Assembly (NCBI GenBank): GCA_001586965.3
Contig: LUCW03000878.1
Span: 1-44,789 of the forward strand
Direction: 5' to 3'
DNA: 44,789 bases
Origin: Sphaeroforma sirkka
Lineage: Eukaryota > Opisthokonta > Ichthyosporea > Ichthyophonida
Shown here: positions 1 through 22,565 of the stretch, piece after piece
How positions within the stretch are numbered: position 1 is the first letter of the stretch
How the letters are laid out: every line of letters starts with the position of its first letter
The notes under the pieces: model-generated
Told to the model about the DNA's origin: nothing
What the model saw: only the letters and a program-made list of their open reading frames with translations
The model's database searches: none
Program-made: the position numbers and the translations under genes

Positions 1-243
1 ATAAACAACAATTTTGTGCTACTTGTAAAAGTGTAGCTCAAAAGAGTACACGTACAAACTCAGCCGCATGATGGGAAAGAAATGACAGGAGACCTCTGTA
101 TACATTCAAATTGCCTGATTAACACCTTTCTGGTCTCGTCATATAGCCGCAACGTCCACACATACACACACACACACACACACACATACAGCGGTGTTAT
201 GCATACATACTTGTCCAATGTTATCTCGAACGGACACGCGTAC

Positions 244-1273
244 AATGACGCGGCCGCATGGCGGTAGGGGGCCTCCTTGATCCATTCAATGGGCTGAAGG
301 TATGCTTTCATGGTCTCATAGTAGTCGGCTATTCCCTTGAACAGGTCTGACAGGACTTGGTTCTTGGTGTCGCCGTACTTGACACGTCTTTGACACTCGT
401 ACGCTGGCAGCCGTTCGTTTGTCTGAGTGCACGCGGGAGAATACGGTGAGACACACCCGGCACGTAGCTATGGTTACCGTCAATATATATTGGGAAAGAA
501 TTTAGAAGCTGGAAGGTGCAATGTAACGTACACCAGTAAGCGGAATTTTGTTATCCGGTACTGACCCTGAGCAGGTCTGCGGATACCGTAACACGCACTC
601 ATACAGGCTGTACATAGCTACACATGCGCTACGTATCTCCCACACTAGTTGCAAGGGCCCGGTTCGTGGTGTCTTCATACTGGACACGTCTTTGTCACTC
701 TCTGCGACACGTGTACGCTGGCACGTGTTCGTATAATGAATGATACGCCAACATACAGAGGGTGCATGCACAGGTACATTACATGGGGGCAGTCCTGGTC
801 GAAGAAAAGTATGAAATATCAATATCATCCCAGTAAGCGTTCATGTTCCTGAAACAAGGGACATGCCCTTAAACAAGCCTGAGAGAGCTTGGTGCTTGGG
901 ACTACCCCATACGTGACGCGTCTGTGACACTCGAACGCTGGCAGGCGCATGCCTCTGCGACTGTAATCAACGTGACACGCCCACCAGGCGAGTGAAGAAA
1001 CATATTCACATAGCAAGCATGCTATGTAATGAAGTAATGGTTACTGACCTATTGAACATCTGTGCTGTCTAATGAAGATACCATTCCTTGAGTGTACCTG
1101 CCCGCCGGCGACGTAGATGTGTATAGTAACGCTTACTATATGAGACGACGTAGCAGATTCGACTGGAGATAAATAGAAACGCGGCAGACCCGTAGAAAAA
1201 TTCCACTGTTTTTTATATCTCACCAAAGTATAAACAAAATACGACCACTACATATGAAGCCATGGACTGTGGT

Positions 1274-1304
<31 letters not shown>

Positions 1305-3272
1305 CGCAAAACGACTCACGACACACGTGGTATCATTCAGTAGAACATACCACAGACTCAATCGCGTTCAGTTGGCTCAAAGTCAGCGATGGGGGCGGCC
1401 CTGCGACCAGATATTCTGTCTCGTCCTAAAGTAACATATTACGAGCTCAGGGCACACGTGATATCAGCAGACTTAGATATATACCCCACCACCAATGTGT
1501 TATGGGGTTTAGTGGATGATATCAATACAGGGCACACGTGGTATCAGCAGACTTAAATATAATATATAAGTCACCACCAATGTGTTGTGGGGTTTAGTGG
1601 ATGGGATTAATACAGGGCACACGTGGTATCAGCAGACTAAGATATATACGCCACTATCAATGTGTTATGGGGTTTAGTGGATGGGGGTTTATACAGGCCA
1701 AACGTAATATCAGCAGAATTACATATATACGCCACTACCATTATGATATGGGGTTCAGTGCATGGGATACGAGAACGGATAGGTATGAGAAGAGGCACTG
1801 TCCCGTAGATACATCAGAGATCAATACGTGTAGTCCCGTTTTAGGTAAAACGGAGCCGATCTGCGGCAAGGGCCAGATAAGCTCGCGCGAATGCTACTAG
1901 GATATGTTGGGTGCGAGGCTTACGCTCTTAATCTTTAGATGTAAAGTATGAGCGCAGTAGCTGTCAAAGTTTGGTCCATCCCACACAGTGATTCTTTTAT
2001 TATATATACATATGTGTTTTTGAGATCGATACTTAGCAAGTGGGCTTTCGTTCGTCACAATGCCGGTACTGAGGGAACGCACCGGAAATCAGCTACTTAG
2101 GACCGGTTAGGGCTCTGATCCAGTCTATAAAGAATACTAATCGCAGTCAGCCCACACTTCCGCGCTCACTCAAGGACTATATGACTTATGGTCATCCGAG
2201 TGGTGGAAATGGACAAAAATCGAGAGACACTGTACAGGTGACTTCTGTGGACAAGTATACAGGTCCAATACAACGGACTGATATGCTTCACTTCTCCGAG
2301 CCTTGTATTTGTTCTATACGAGACAAAGGCTCTATTGCAGCGGTGTGTGAAAACCCCGCTCGTGTAGGATTTAAGGTGTAGGGTTTGGGGGTTCGTATAT
2401 GATTTTAGGGTTTAGGGGCTAATTTTAGGGTACAGGGTTTCGTATAACTATAAAGCTTAGGGTTTCATGTATAATTCGGGTAATGTATAACAAACCTCGT
2501 CTCGCCCGTGATACAATCCTAGGCCGCGCATTCAAAGGAGTATGGCTATAAATAGAACTTTCCATATCAGTGTACTAGTACAAACAACCACACCGAACGC
2601 CGTCGCCAAAGTGACCATCAGCACTCAAATTGCCTACAGCTTGCATTCAATTGTCATACTACACATTCATGCTGTGGTGATACTACAAATTCATGCTGTG
2701 GTGATACTAAACATTCATACTGTGGTGATACTACACATTCATGCTGTGGTGATACTATCCGTGACAACACAACGAATGCTGGTGACTACCCATTGCCCGT
2801 GGCAGCCTGGGCAACAATGAGTCATGCACTGGACAGGGCACTTGCGTACGTACAGTAAGACAGTAAGAGACCCTATCAGACCCCGTTGTGGTGCGATAGA
2901 TTACAGTCGTGATCAGTATACTGGGAGATTCGGGTCTGTTTTGATGGTTCCTACGCGCGATCCCTTACTAAAGTAAACTGATAAACTAAACTGATAAACT
3001 AATCTGATAAACTGAATTGATAAACTAAACTGATAAACTAAACTGGGCCAAGCACACACTGTACCAGCAACCACACAGCACAGTGCAGATAAGATCGATG
3101 CTAAGAGGAACATAGTTGGTAGGCGGGTGCACCCGGGCGCATGGGTTCATAGAATGAATATGAACTGCGTGCGACGCAACAGGTTTCTGAAATGATGCAG
3201 TAATAGACAATACAAGCATTGCGGGATGCGAAGCCACATACACTACAGATGCTTGGTACCAACAATCGTTCG

Positions 3273-3330
<58 letters not shown>

Positions 3331-5048
3331 TAAACATAGATACATATATATATATATATATTATATATATACACCATACACTCATAGAAACAACGTCATA
3401 TCATGAACAACTGTGTACCATCAACCATTCAGCCTTATACGTGTAGAATCAACGATACGTCATCAGCAACCGACTGTTGTATGCACTTGCAGTGAAACAC
3501 TAAACATGTGAACACCTCGATATTCATGACTTATCGCCTGGAGACGCTGTCCACGACATAAAAAGGACATCGAGACACATTGTATTTTAAAAGACTGATA
3601 TAGGCAGATGACAGACATTGACAGACACAAACAAATACACTCAGGTCCAGAGCATCGCGATAAAACTTCAACCAGATCAGAGAGAAAGAAAACCAGGAGG
3701 GTGCGTTGCGCAAAACAATACACAGAGATTGTCTGCATCTCGGACAGCCCAAACCATTTATTTTTGGGGCCGGTCCGTCCAGTCGAGCCCCTAATCTTCT
3801 CAGTGAATTCACTAGAACGTCACGAATAGCCATCAACAAAGTGACACATGGCACACAGACATATCTCGATGAGGATGGATCAATTACGGAGTGGAAAACT
3901 TCGGTCTTCTAGGCTACCCATACATATATAAGTAGCGTATGTATTCCCATGCACATATCATGGTTCCCCAGCCCTGCATACTTACGTGCTATATACATAT
4001 AAACGTATGATTCACATGCACAGCCATATATACTTGCGTAATATATACATATAAACGTATCCATTCAATACACAAACCATGGTTCCCCGGCCATGTATAC
4101 GTGCGTGGTATATACATATAGACGTGTACATACACACACACAGCCACGCCACACTAGTGATCGTCACTCGCCCGGTGAGCTTTGACTACGTGTGTACCAG
4201 AAGTAAGGACAGACCAAGACAATACATTATTATTACAGCTAGAAAGTGATGGCCACTGCAATCTTCTATATATATATATAAGTGTACATATAGTTGGTGG
4301 CTGCAACTAACCCCATGTGTTCACACAAAGAACATACAATGTGGCTCTCCCGGCGCAGACACTCACTCAGCCAGGTCGCGGACGTACACTTGCACAGGGC
4401 ACTAAGCACCTGCATATTGCACACATCATCCTCATTGATCTCACGCGTCGATAGCGCGGTGCAGATCAAGTGTGTGGTGTTTGGGTGTGCATAGCCCACG
4501 CACACCTTGGCCCCGAACAAGCACGCCTTAGCCGTGAAGATGCGGCGGTGGTCCTGTGACAGAGATGCTGCGATGGGTGTAGTATGTGTATGTGTTTGAG
4601 AGCGGGATAGGTCGTGTAAGTAGGTGTAGGTAAGTGTACGATTGTGCACTTCTGTTGGGATACATAGGATGGATGTTTGGACGTCCATAAGCATGGCCCC
4701 ACACACGCTTTGTCCCTAATAAACATGACCTAGCCATAAAGACGTGAGTGAAGTCCTGGAGCGTCATCGATACCAAAGTGTATGTATTTATATTTGTAAG
4801 CATAAAGGATCGTTGCTTATAACGAGACACACGCGTGCTTGTACGGGGCTGAAGGATATAGATATGTATGCTGATAGTAGCAGACCAAGCGCACACACTT
4901 TCGTCTCAATCAGACACGCCCTATGTGTCGATCTGCTGATGTACTTCCGCGACTTCGTCGCGTCTATAGTGTATGTGTACAGACTACGTGAACGATGAGA
5001 ACATGTCTGCGATTGGATATATATATTTATATACATACATACACACAC

Positions 5049-5080
<32 letters not shown>

Positions 5081-5096
5081 TCATATACATATATGG

Positions 5097-5170
<74 letters not shown>

Positions 5171-6151
5171 ATATACATACAACATAGATAGATACATAGA
5201 TAGATACATAGATACATAGATATATAGATACATAGATACATAGATACATATATATTTATATATATATATATATATATATACATATATATATACATATATA
5301 TATATATTGTTTGGAACATCCATTTGGTTGGAATACTCTGCGAGGACATGGTCGGTTTATGGGCTAACGGATAATAGCAGTGCCACAGTGAGACAGTGTT
5401 TAGAATATCTCCACTATCTAAACTTGGCATGAAACATCTATTATCTGCAGTATTGATGCAGTGTGTATGTGCTTGCACATTGGCCCATTATGAATATGCG
5501 TGCGCTTAAATGCGTATGTATGTGAGCTTCTAGTTGAATACGCGACAAAACCAGGGTACTAAACAGCAATTCAACTTCAATTTGGAAACAGAGATACTCA
5601 CATCTTCGAAATAAAACGGCCCCACTTCCTTACACTCATCTATGAGTTTAGCTGATATGTTTCTTACAGTCAGGCACATACATACTGTATCTGTACCGTA
5701 GAAACAATAAATGCTTCATACCAAGTCTCGATAGTGGAGAGTCTGTGTGTGAAGTGACGGTGGCGGTACCCTAGACGACAGAAAACACACTCAAACGATT
5801 AGAAACAGTATACGTCGCATACGGATGTACTGTGAACAGTGTGGTGGACAATAGAAGTACGTCTGATTTGTATTGCTTTCCAGTTCCAATGATTAAGACT
5901 CCCTCGAGTATGCCTTGTATATGCAGGCAAATTACTTTATGTGTGCACACATACTTGCAGCAATACACAAGCGGTCGAGTGGCATGTGCCTTTGCCTGAC
6001 AAATTGACGACAAGACAAATGCGTGCTATAAAAATAACGTTTATTGTCATCGTAATTGAACATATGTACAGTAATTCCAACAGGTTATCGGTGGGTGGGT
6101 GAACAAATTACCTGATAAAGTTAGGTCCAAACCGTCCAGGAATTGCTTCAT
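244..6151 (-). CDS. BRCT-containing family-X DNA polymerase, N-terminal exons (3' part off window)
   Basis: Proposed exons in transcription order: 6151-6112, 5651-5602, 4553-4338, 422-244. Phases agree at each junction (1, 0, 0; the last exon ends in phase 2 at GTACGC). The third exon is a BRCT domain: THLIC, then a strand-plus-WLSEC ending that aligns with the TdT BRCT end (WLIEC). The fourth exon reads LPAYECQRR, then NQVLSDLF and YRHAAAS. This matches the start of the 8-kDa lyase-like domain of Pol lambda, mu and TdT (YACQRR, NQ-TDAF, RAAS-LK). The catalytic palm would lie beyond position 1. Family role: gap filling in end joining or base excision repair. The BRCT and lyase exons are strong. 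The first two small exons (start MKQFLDG at 6151, then [10 protein letters not shown]) rest only on phase and splice sites. Both strong exons have degenerate upstream copies. A further exon around 2170-2330 is possible but unproven. Confidence 0.68.
640..740 (-). repeat. Degenerate echo 1 of the polymerase YECQRR exon
   Basis: This copies the acceptor-side part of the exon ending at 422. The shared motif ACGCTGGCA lies at 401 in the exon and at 715 here, an offset of about 314. The protein trace ([11 protein letters not shown] against [11 protein letters not shown]) is visible, but the reading frame is broken. Confidence 0.7.
865..965 (-). repeat. Degenerate echo 2 of the polymerase YECQRR exon
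   Basis: A second, better preserved copy lies about 220 bp further upstream in the same intron. On the minus strand it reads [14 protein letters not shown], against [14 protein letters not shown] in the exon. After a frame change it reads [10 protein letters not shown], against [10 protein letters not shown]. It is not a usable exon as it stands. Confidence 0.75.
1310..1770. repeat. ~80-bp tandem repeat, about four units plus a diverged fifth
   Basis: Units start with GGGCACACGTG near 1450, 1530 and 1616, with diverged copies near 1320 and 1694. Each carries TATCAGCAGACTTA and a GGGGTTTAGTGG block. The spacing varies from 78 to 86 bp. It lies in the polymerase intron. No protein was recognised. 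Confidence 0.8.
2371..2475 (+). repeat. Degenerate telomere-like TTTAGGG tract
   Basis: Several GGGTTTAGGG, TTTTAGGG and AGGGTTT elements occur in about 100 bp, G-rich on the plus strand. For the minus-strand polymerase gene this is a CCCTAAA-rich intron segment. It is followed, in the direction of transcription, by an open reading segment at about 2170-2330. Confidence 0.65.
2649..2760. repeat. 24-bp minisatellite, about 4.5 copies
   Basis: The unit ACATTCATGCTGTGGTGATACT is repeated with few changes. Because the period is a multiple of three it gives a spurious open frame reading VVILHIHA. Confidence 0.85.
2968..3045. repeat. Short minisatellite of GATAAACTAAACT units
   Basis: Five or six imperfect units of about 14-15 bp based on CTGATAAACTAAA lie in the polymerase intron. 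Confidence 0.8.
3277..3372. repeat. (TA)n microsatellite
   Basis: Nearly pure TA for about 50 bp, then a second TA block interrupted by GCATAAACATAGATACA. Confidence 0.95.
3930..4140. repeat. Imperfect tandem repeat with ATATACATATAAACGTA motif
   Basis: ATATACATATAAACGTA recurs three times. CATGGTTCCCC is found near 3959 and 4078. This indicates two or three diverged units of roughly 60 or 120 bp. Confidence 0.65.
4684..4790 (-). repeat. Degenerate echo 1 of the BRCT exon
   Basis: This copies the acceptor region and 5' part of the BRCT exon (4553-4338), offset about 202 bp into the upstream intron. The minus-strand reading [17 protein letters not shown] mirrors [17 protein letters not shown] of the exon, read through its splice site. 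Confidence 0.75.
4867..4980 (-). repeat. Degenerate echo 2 of the BRCT exon
   Basis: A third, more diverged copy lies about 390 bp upstream of the intact exon. [12 protein letters not shown] can be matched to [12 protein letters not shown]. Confidence 0.6.
5022..5312. repeat. Compound (TA)n / (TACATA)n / (GATA)n microsatellite
   Basis: TA runs are interrupted by ACATACACAC and by about ten TAGATACA units. The tract lies in the intron between the second and third polymerase exons. The long translations here are low complexity and not genes. Confidence 0.95.
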
Positions 6152-7018
6152 ATTCTTCCAGTTCAGCACAACGTGAAAATATAGCTACTAGTTAGTAAAT
6201 ACCGAGATTGTCCATCGCCTAGAGCAAACTCAATGCTTAACTGCCTACAGACTTGAGCAGCATATATCGAACTATGCTTATATCCTTGTGCCTGCTTTAG
6301 CTACACATATTACAGTAAGTATGCATTCTCTCTCTAGTAGTAGAGAAGAGTACAATTAGTATGCTTTTAAAAATACATATGAAGAGTAGAGCGAAATAAA
6401 AGTACATATTTTACCTATTTTTGTTAAAATAAAAAGTTAGTCTCATCATTATATGTTCGATAAACGTTTAACGTAAACATGTAAGTTTTCTCTTCATGGT
6501 GGTTGAGGTCTCTTGGTTCATGAGCAGTTTATTCAACGTGTAAATAATGGTCTGCAAACGCCTACATTGCCTCCCTTGAAAACGCTATAGTCATAGATAC
6601 ATACTCTGTGATAAGCAAAGACAACCCAAGAAAATAGAAACCTAAGAACCCTAAAAGCCAAGATCTTTCCAGTCACAAGTATGTTCGGTTTGTGTGTGTG
6701 TAGCCATATGTATAAAGGCCAGCACACGCTTCTGTGTACTATTAGCACTATCTTCGACATACATACAGCGCCCGTGTGTCTATTAGAGGAGGTGGATGAT
6801 TGTGACGCCAGGGACAAGGACAGTGACATACGGTTAGGCTATAGATACTGCACAGTGTCTGGTACGCATCTCTCATTGGGTGGTGATAAGCTGTGTGCTC
6901 GATATTCATGTGTTGTACACGGGTATAAATTACCAGTATTATCTCTGTGCTTGTACATAACGATCATTTCTGTCCTTATACTTAGATAATATTACTGGAT
7001 CTGTACAAAGGTTTCATC
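6152..7018. promoter_or_regulatory. Head-to-head spacer between the polymerase and PRPF4 genes
   Basis: This 0.87-kb AT-rich segment separates two divergent gene starts and probably holds both promoters. A palindrome-like TAAACGTTTAACGTAAA sits near 6461. ACGTTTACG-type motifs also occur upstream of the RING gene near 37.3-37.5 kb. No TATA box could be assigned with confidence. If the first small polymerase exon is wrong, the true start of that gene may lie inside this spacer. Confidence 0.45.
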
Positions 7019-17840
<10,822 letters not shown>

Positions 17841-18017
17841 GACTGCTTTCGAAACTTTCCAAATTAGTGATTAAAACGTACTTAGAATCACAAGCGAACC
17901 GTTAACCAACACATCTGTAGGTACAGGTTATATTGACTGCTTGAAGGGGGAATGTGGGTTCATAATATTGTTTACTTCTGCTTGGCTTGCCGCATTACCG
18001 TAACAGTATCATCATTT

Positions 18018-18023
18018 AATAAA
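18018..18023 (+). terminator. PRPF4 polyadenylation signal
   Basis: AATAAA lies 178 nt after the PRPF4 stop codon, followed by GT-rich sequence. Confidence 0.7.
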
Positions 18024-18783
18024 AGTAGTTCGCCACTTGATCTTGGGGCGCGTGTTCTGTTGATTGTCAGCATAAAGCTAGTGTAGGCTAGACCCACACA
18101 TTGGATGAATAGACCAGCACATTCACTGTCTTGAAATGCGGGAGCTCGTCACCTTCGATTTGAAAGGATAGTCGATAGCCTTAAATATTGCTTAATTTTA
18201 GAAAAAAATGATTGTGCCATTTACAACTGGGATGCAAATATGGAGACACGTGGGATTTAAAACGATACTATGAGTCACCACTATGGCGATAAAACGTCAA
18301 TCTCATGAAGAAGGGCAAATTTAGCTTCAGAACACGTAGCCTAGTGACTTCGTTGTCTTAAAAGAAAGCGATAAGAGAAACGTACGACAAATTCAAGCAG
18401 GCTACTGCACGTATCATGTATAGAGTACGTAGTTAAAAAAAGGTAGACTAATGTAACATGTCTTTCAAACCATCATAGAATAAAAATATACATGAACATA
18501 AGCCATGTGAGCTTCAATAGAATCTTGTTGGAGAATCGGGTGGCTTGAAAAGTAGTCGCCATTGTATTTAAAGACAACATGCTTCCTGCGAAAGTATCGT
18601 AGCAATAACTTCGATTCAACTGTTATTGACCACAACTCGACATTCCACGAATCCGAATCGGCCAATGCTTGGCCCAATTTGAAATTTCTTTCATTTATGT
18701 ATTTTCAATCGGTAGCTATAAATATATATATGTGCTCGCTGGTGGATTTCACGGAAGAAGACGCGTAAATGAACTACCTCTCT

Positions 18784-18820
18784 CTCTAGACTCTATATAT
18801 ATATATTATAGAGTCTAGAG
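18784..18820. repeat. Perfect 14-bp inverted repeat (hairpin)
   Basis: CTCTAGACTCTATA at 18784-18797 is the exact reverse complement of 18807-18820, with a 9-nt TA-rich loop. It could be a cruciform, a transcript hairpin or the remnant of a small inverted-repeat element. No target duplication was found. Confidence 0.75.
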
Positions 18821-19994
18821 TCTGAACTATCCTCCCGAGCTCACCCACGGAGATCAGGAAAATGTAAATAGTACAAGTTAGGTTTCCTCCGACGATATCG
18901 TATTTATTTAAATATTTTCTTGGGTCATTACGCCATTACGAAGTAGGTTAAATATTGAATAATTATAAATTTTTAACACTATTTATCGCAGAAACGCAAG
19001 AAGCTTTTAAAAAACAAACAAACAAAAAAACCCAGAAAAGCCCCCTTTTTAGTTTTTTAATTAAAAAAAGTGTGAACCAAAACAATAAAACAAACTAACA
19101 GTGGCATGAGTCATGACTGGCATCCCGGAGTCCTGGAGTCCTGGACCTGAATTCCTAATTTCACCACAGAAACACTGCAGTGCACAGTAGCAGTGTAGCA
19201 CAGGCACACATCATATTCATTACGGAGTTACGGACCTCGAGTCGTCACTCTTCAGCCATCCGTCGTCAGTTGTCAGACGTCACTCGTCACTCGTCACTGT
19301 CGTGAGTGTCGTCAGACGTCCGTTCGTCACTAACAAAAACAAAACAAAACAAAACCCACAACCCCAGGGCCTGGGCGAGGGGCTGGGGGCTCAACTAAGC
19401 TCTCAGATGGTTTCCCTGCTGGGCCCTTCTTGCCCTCTTGTGTTAAAACTTGAGAGATAGGGAATCTCTAGGATTCTGGGGCCTGACCTTTTGCCTTTTG
19501 GGGCTTGAGGCTTGAGCCTTGGGGACTGGGCCGGTTGGGCCTACGGTCTGCCTGCCCCAGTAATAGTTCTTACCTTCCAGTTTTTGCTCCAGGAGTAGCT
19601 AACGTGTCGTGAACCCTCAAGAATTATGTATGATAAAAATGATTGTATATTTTTTAATTTTTAGTAGGTGTAGTCTGCTTATTTTTAAAAAAAGAACAAA
19701 AGAGTCACTTTAACAAAAATAAATTGGTTACCACTTACTAGTCTTCAGTCTTACGGCGGGAAATGATTATTCAATCCAACATCCGATTGAATAAAAATAT
19801 ATGAAGCATGTCGGTAGTACTGTAAAAATGACTGAACTTTGCTTCTTTGCAATTGATGATTGATATATGATTACCGGATTTTTTCAGTCTCTACTAAAGT
19901 GGATAGTCGAATACTCTCTCGAGTCTCTTCCAAAGTTCAGTGTGTGAGTGACTGAGTGTGGGGTCACAAACGATCAAAGTGATAAGCTTTGGCA

Positions 19995-20170
19995 TTTTTA
20001 GTCATACTTTTTAGTTAATGTTAAATATAAGAAACATTTAGACCTAATTTTTAGTCATAAGGGATTTTTCTTAAAAGTCATAAAATTTAGGCGCAAGGTG
20101 TTTTAGTCATAATTTTAGTCACAAGGTTGTTAGTCATGGTTTTAATCATAAGATTGTTAGGCATAAGAAA
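19995..20170. repeat. Degenerate TTTTAGTCATAA repeats
   Basis: Seven or so copies of TTAGTCATA or TTAGTCACAAGGTTGTTAG variants lie in about 170 bp, irregularly spaced. Confidence 0.6.
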
Positions 20171-21893
20171 AGCCCATCAGGACCAGTATTCCCAATTTTC
20201 CCACACTATCCTGCCGGGCCTGCACAGCTGCAGTGTTAGTTCTACATAGTTCCGAGCTCTAAAACCGAGCTTTCAGTCTTTTACCTTTGAATGGCTTTGT
20301 CGGCTCACAGAGCATACCTTTTCAGATTCGTTTCCGTTCAATTTCTATATTCTCTCGTTTCCGTTACGGAATATAAGTTCCAACTTCAATGTTAACTTTT
20401 GATTTTTTTAAAAGTTAAACCTTTTATTTATGACAAATCAACTAATAGGTTTTTTTTGCAACTGCACTCAACAAGCTGTTCTATCGTCGAAAATTTTAGG
20501 TTACGAAATTGATAATAGCGTTTCAGTTGTGACAACTTTCACCTGAGTGACCTGGAAAATGCACCTATCAGATATGAAAGGGTACTAAGATATAAAAATT
20601 GTAACTTTTTAAAAAATAATGTATATTCGAGGTATAATAAAAGTTGCAACTTTTAACGCATTGAGCTTAGGCCCAGAGTGTAATTTTATAGGGTGCATAA
20701 CTGCATATGTATCAGCAGAGTCAGGTTCTAAGATTGTCCTATATTTACATATCCAAATTAGCGCCCCTATTCGGTTAGAAATAGGTGAAAATCTCAAGTG
20801 CATAATCGTTGAATTCTGCACACCGTTTAGACCTAAAACAAGAACGTTAAATCTCGTAAGCCTCCAAAGTTCACACTTCAGAAGTTCAGGCGTCTTCAGG
20901 GCCAGTTCTAATAACGGTTCAAGTTCTGCGTTCAAGTTTCAACACATTCAAAGGCATACTCTTAGGCCAGAGTCAGAGTCTCGAAGACGCAGAGTTGGTG
21001 CATGATGCATGAGCGCACCTGTCGTGCTTTGACTCATTGACTGATTTCTGTTCCAAATATTAATATTTTACTCTTGTGTGATGAGTCATTGCTCGATTTT
21101 GAAAGTGGAAACACTGGTGAGCTGAGTGGTGACTGGAATGAGTGAAAACTGAAAACTTGAAAGTTGAAGGTGTACATATTTAATATAGCTATTTTACTCA
21201 TCTCTCATCACTGTCATCAGGCCATCAGCACAGTGACAGGGGACTGGTAGTGTCGAGCGTAATTTTATTGCAGCGAGAGGAAACTTCAATCGGTACAGTA
21301 CACTGAGTACAGTACAGTACATAGTATATTTTAAAAAATGACCAAAAAATTGTATATTTTTTTAAAAGCAGATTGTTTAATAAAAACCAAAAAAAAACAA
21401 AAAGACTTGATGCCGTTTTCATATAAAACCTTTTTTTTAACAAAATAACCCCTTGTGCAGCCGGCAGGCTTGCTTGAGACTTTTGAGAGTTTCACGCATT
21501 TTGAGTTGCTGGTAAAATACATTCGACATTTCATTGTTTTATGCTGTTTAAAAATATTATTTATTTACATATAAATATATTTAAAAATATTAGTTTTTTC
21601 TAAAAACACCAAAAAACTAAACAAACTGGGGTGGTTTTTCTATACGAGCAATATTGGTTGTATTTATGTATACGCGAGTATATTATGACTCGGGATCCCG
21701 GAATTTAAAAAACAAAAAAAACAACGTTGGTTGTACAACAATACAAGACTCCGGAAAGTCCAAATTCAATAGGTGGATCTCCATTTCTCCTAAATACTCT
21801 TTTCCATTCGAGGTTGAAAAGCTAGCAAGTATATTGATTCATAAAAATATGTACAGATGAGCTATAAGCGAATGATATTACTCCAATATAGAT

Positions 21894-22526
21894 CTTGTTC
21901 TTGTTTTTAGTAGTGCTTTACTGGCTGGTTCTGACTTCAAAAACTTCTATTGCGTCAGGGCTATGTGATTGGGCAATATATTTTGGCAAGGAACCTCAAA
22001 ACGTACTCAAACTGACTATTCTCCACATCATTACAGCGGAAAACGTACAGCTAGAGCTTTTGGAAGCAAATATACATATTCTAAAAGTGTTCGTCTAGAA
22101 GCCAATCATCGATGAAAAGAAATCGCACTTTTTATACCATCCAATTGAAACTTTAAAAACACATGACCGGAGAACACCGGGATGATCTATGATATCATTC
22201 ACTAATTAAATATTTCCCTGTCTTCGCAATATCATTTGCAGGTCATCACAAGACGTTTTCCACTTTCAATGAGAGCGCAAGACAAAATTGATGCATCCGG
22301 ACCCGACTATGAACGAGTTACGAGAGATACGTACCAAGACGTGCGACAATTTAAAATACATCATGAAATCTTCGTGTTTTGTTACTTGTGTGAGCATTCT
22401 ACAACTGGCATATATACCCGAGGTTCAAGTTTATATATTCAAAAGATTAACTGGAATTACAAGCAACCTGGATTAAATTTGCTTTTCACTGCTTTATTTA
22501 GCTATATACCTATTCAGTTACAGTAG
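21894..22526 (+). other. Two coding-like segments upstream of the oxidoreductase gene, unassigned
   Basis: A strong acceptor-like tract (TTGTTCTTGTTTTTAG, ending at about 21910) precedes an open segment to 22098. A second acceptor-like site (CATTTGCAG, about 22241) precedes an open segment reading VITRRFPLSMRAQDKIDASG. Neither matches a family I know, and donors are unclear. They could be 5' exons of the FAD gene, exons of another gene, or chance. Confidence 0.22.
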
Positions 22527-22565
22527 TCACGCTAGACGGCATCAGCATATTGTCGCAAATACATT

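Larger units (their letters stand above)
18024..22565. other. 4.5-kb gene-poor spacer with unusual composition
   Basis: No exon, RNA gene or transposon was recognised in most of this stretch. It differs from the rest of the window. It almost lacks (TA)n arrays. It has many A/T homopolymers, a GTCACTC-rich patch (19237-19332), a GC-rich patch (about 19361-19560) and repeated TTAGTCATAA words near 20000-20170. Open frames on both strands at 20.6-21.0 kb have no recognisable domain. Confidence 0.5.

Noticed and set aside
2542-2820. 92-codon frame with repeated VVILHIHA
   Set aside because: Created by a 24-bp minisatellite; no splice or family support.
3463-3854. Minus-strand frames with CPRCRQ, possibly a zinc motif
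   Set aside because: A single Cys pair, no convincing acceptor/donor pair, and no match to the polymerase family.
4984-5478. Minus-strand segment reading [19 protein letters not shown] as a polymerase exon
   Set aside because: The frame runs into the TA tract, and no splice pair with the needed phase 0/0 was found.
20609-21005. Overlapping open frames on both strands (108 and 128 codons)
   Set aside because: No recognisable domain on either strand and homopolymer-rich flanks; kept only as part of the spacer description.
18024-22565. Retroelement or DNA transposon in the gene-poor spacer
   Set aside because: No reverse transcriptase, integrase or transposase motif, no terminal repeats and no target duplication could be seen.
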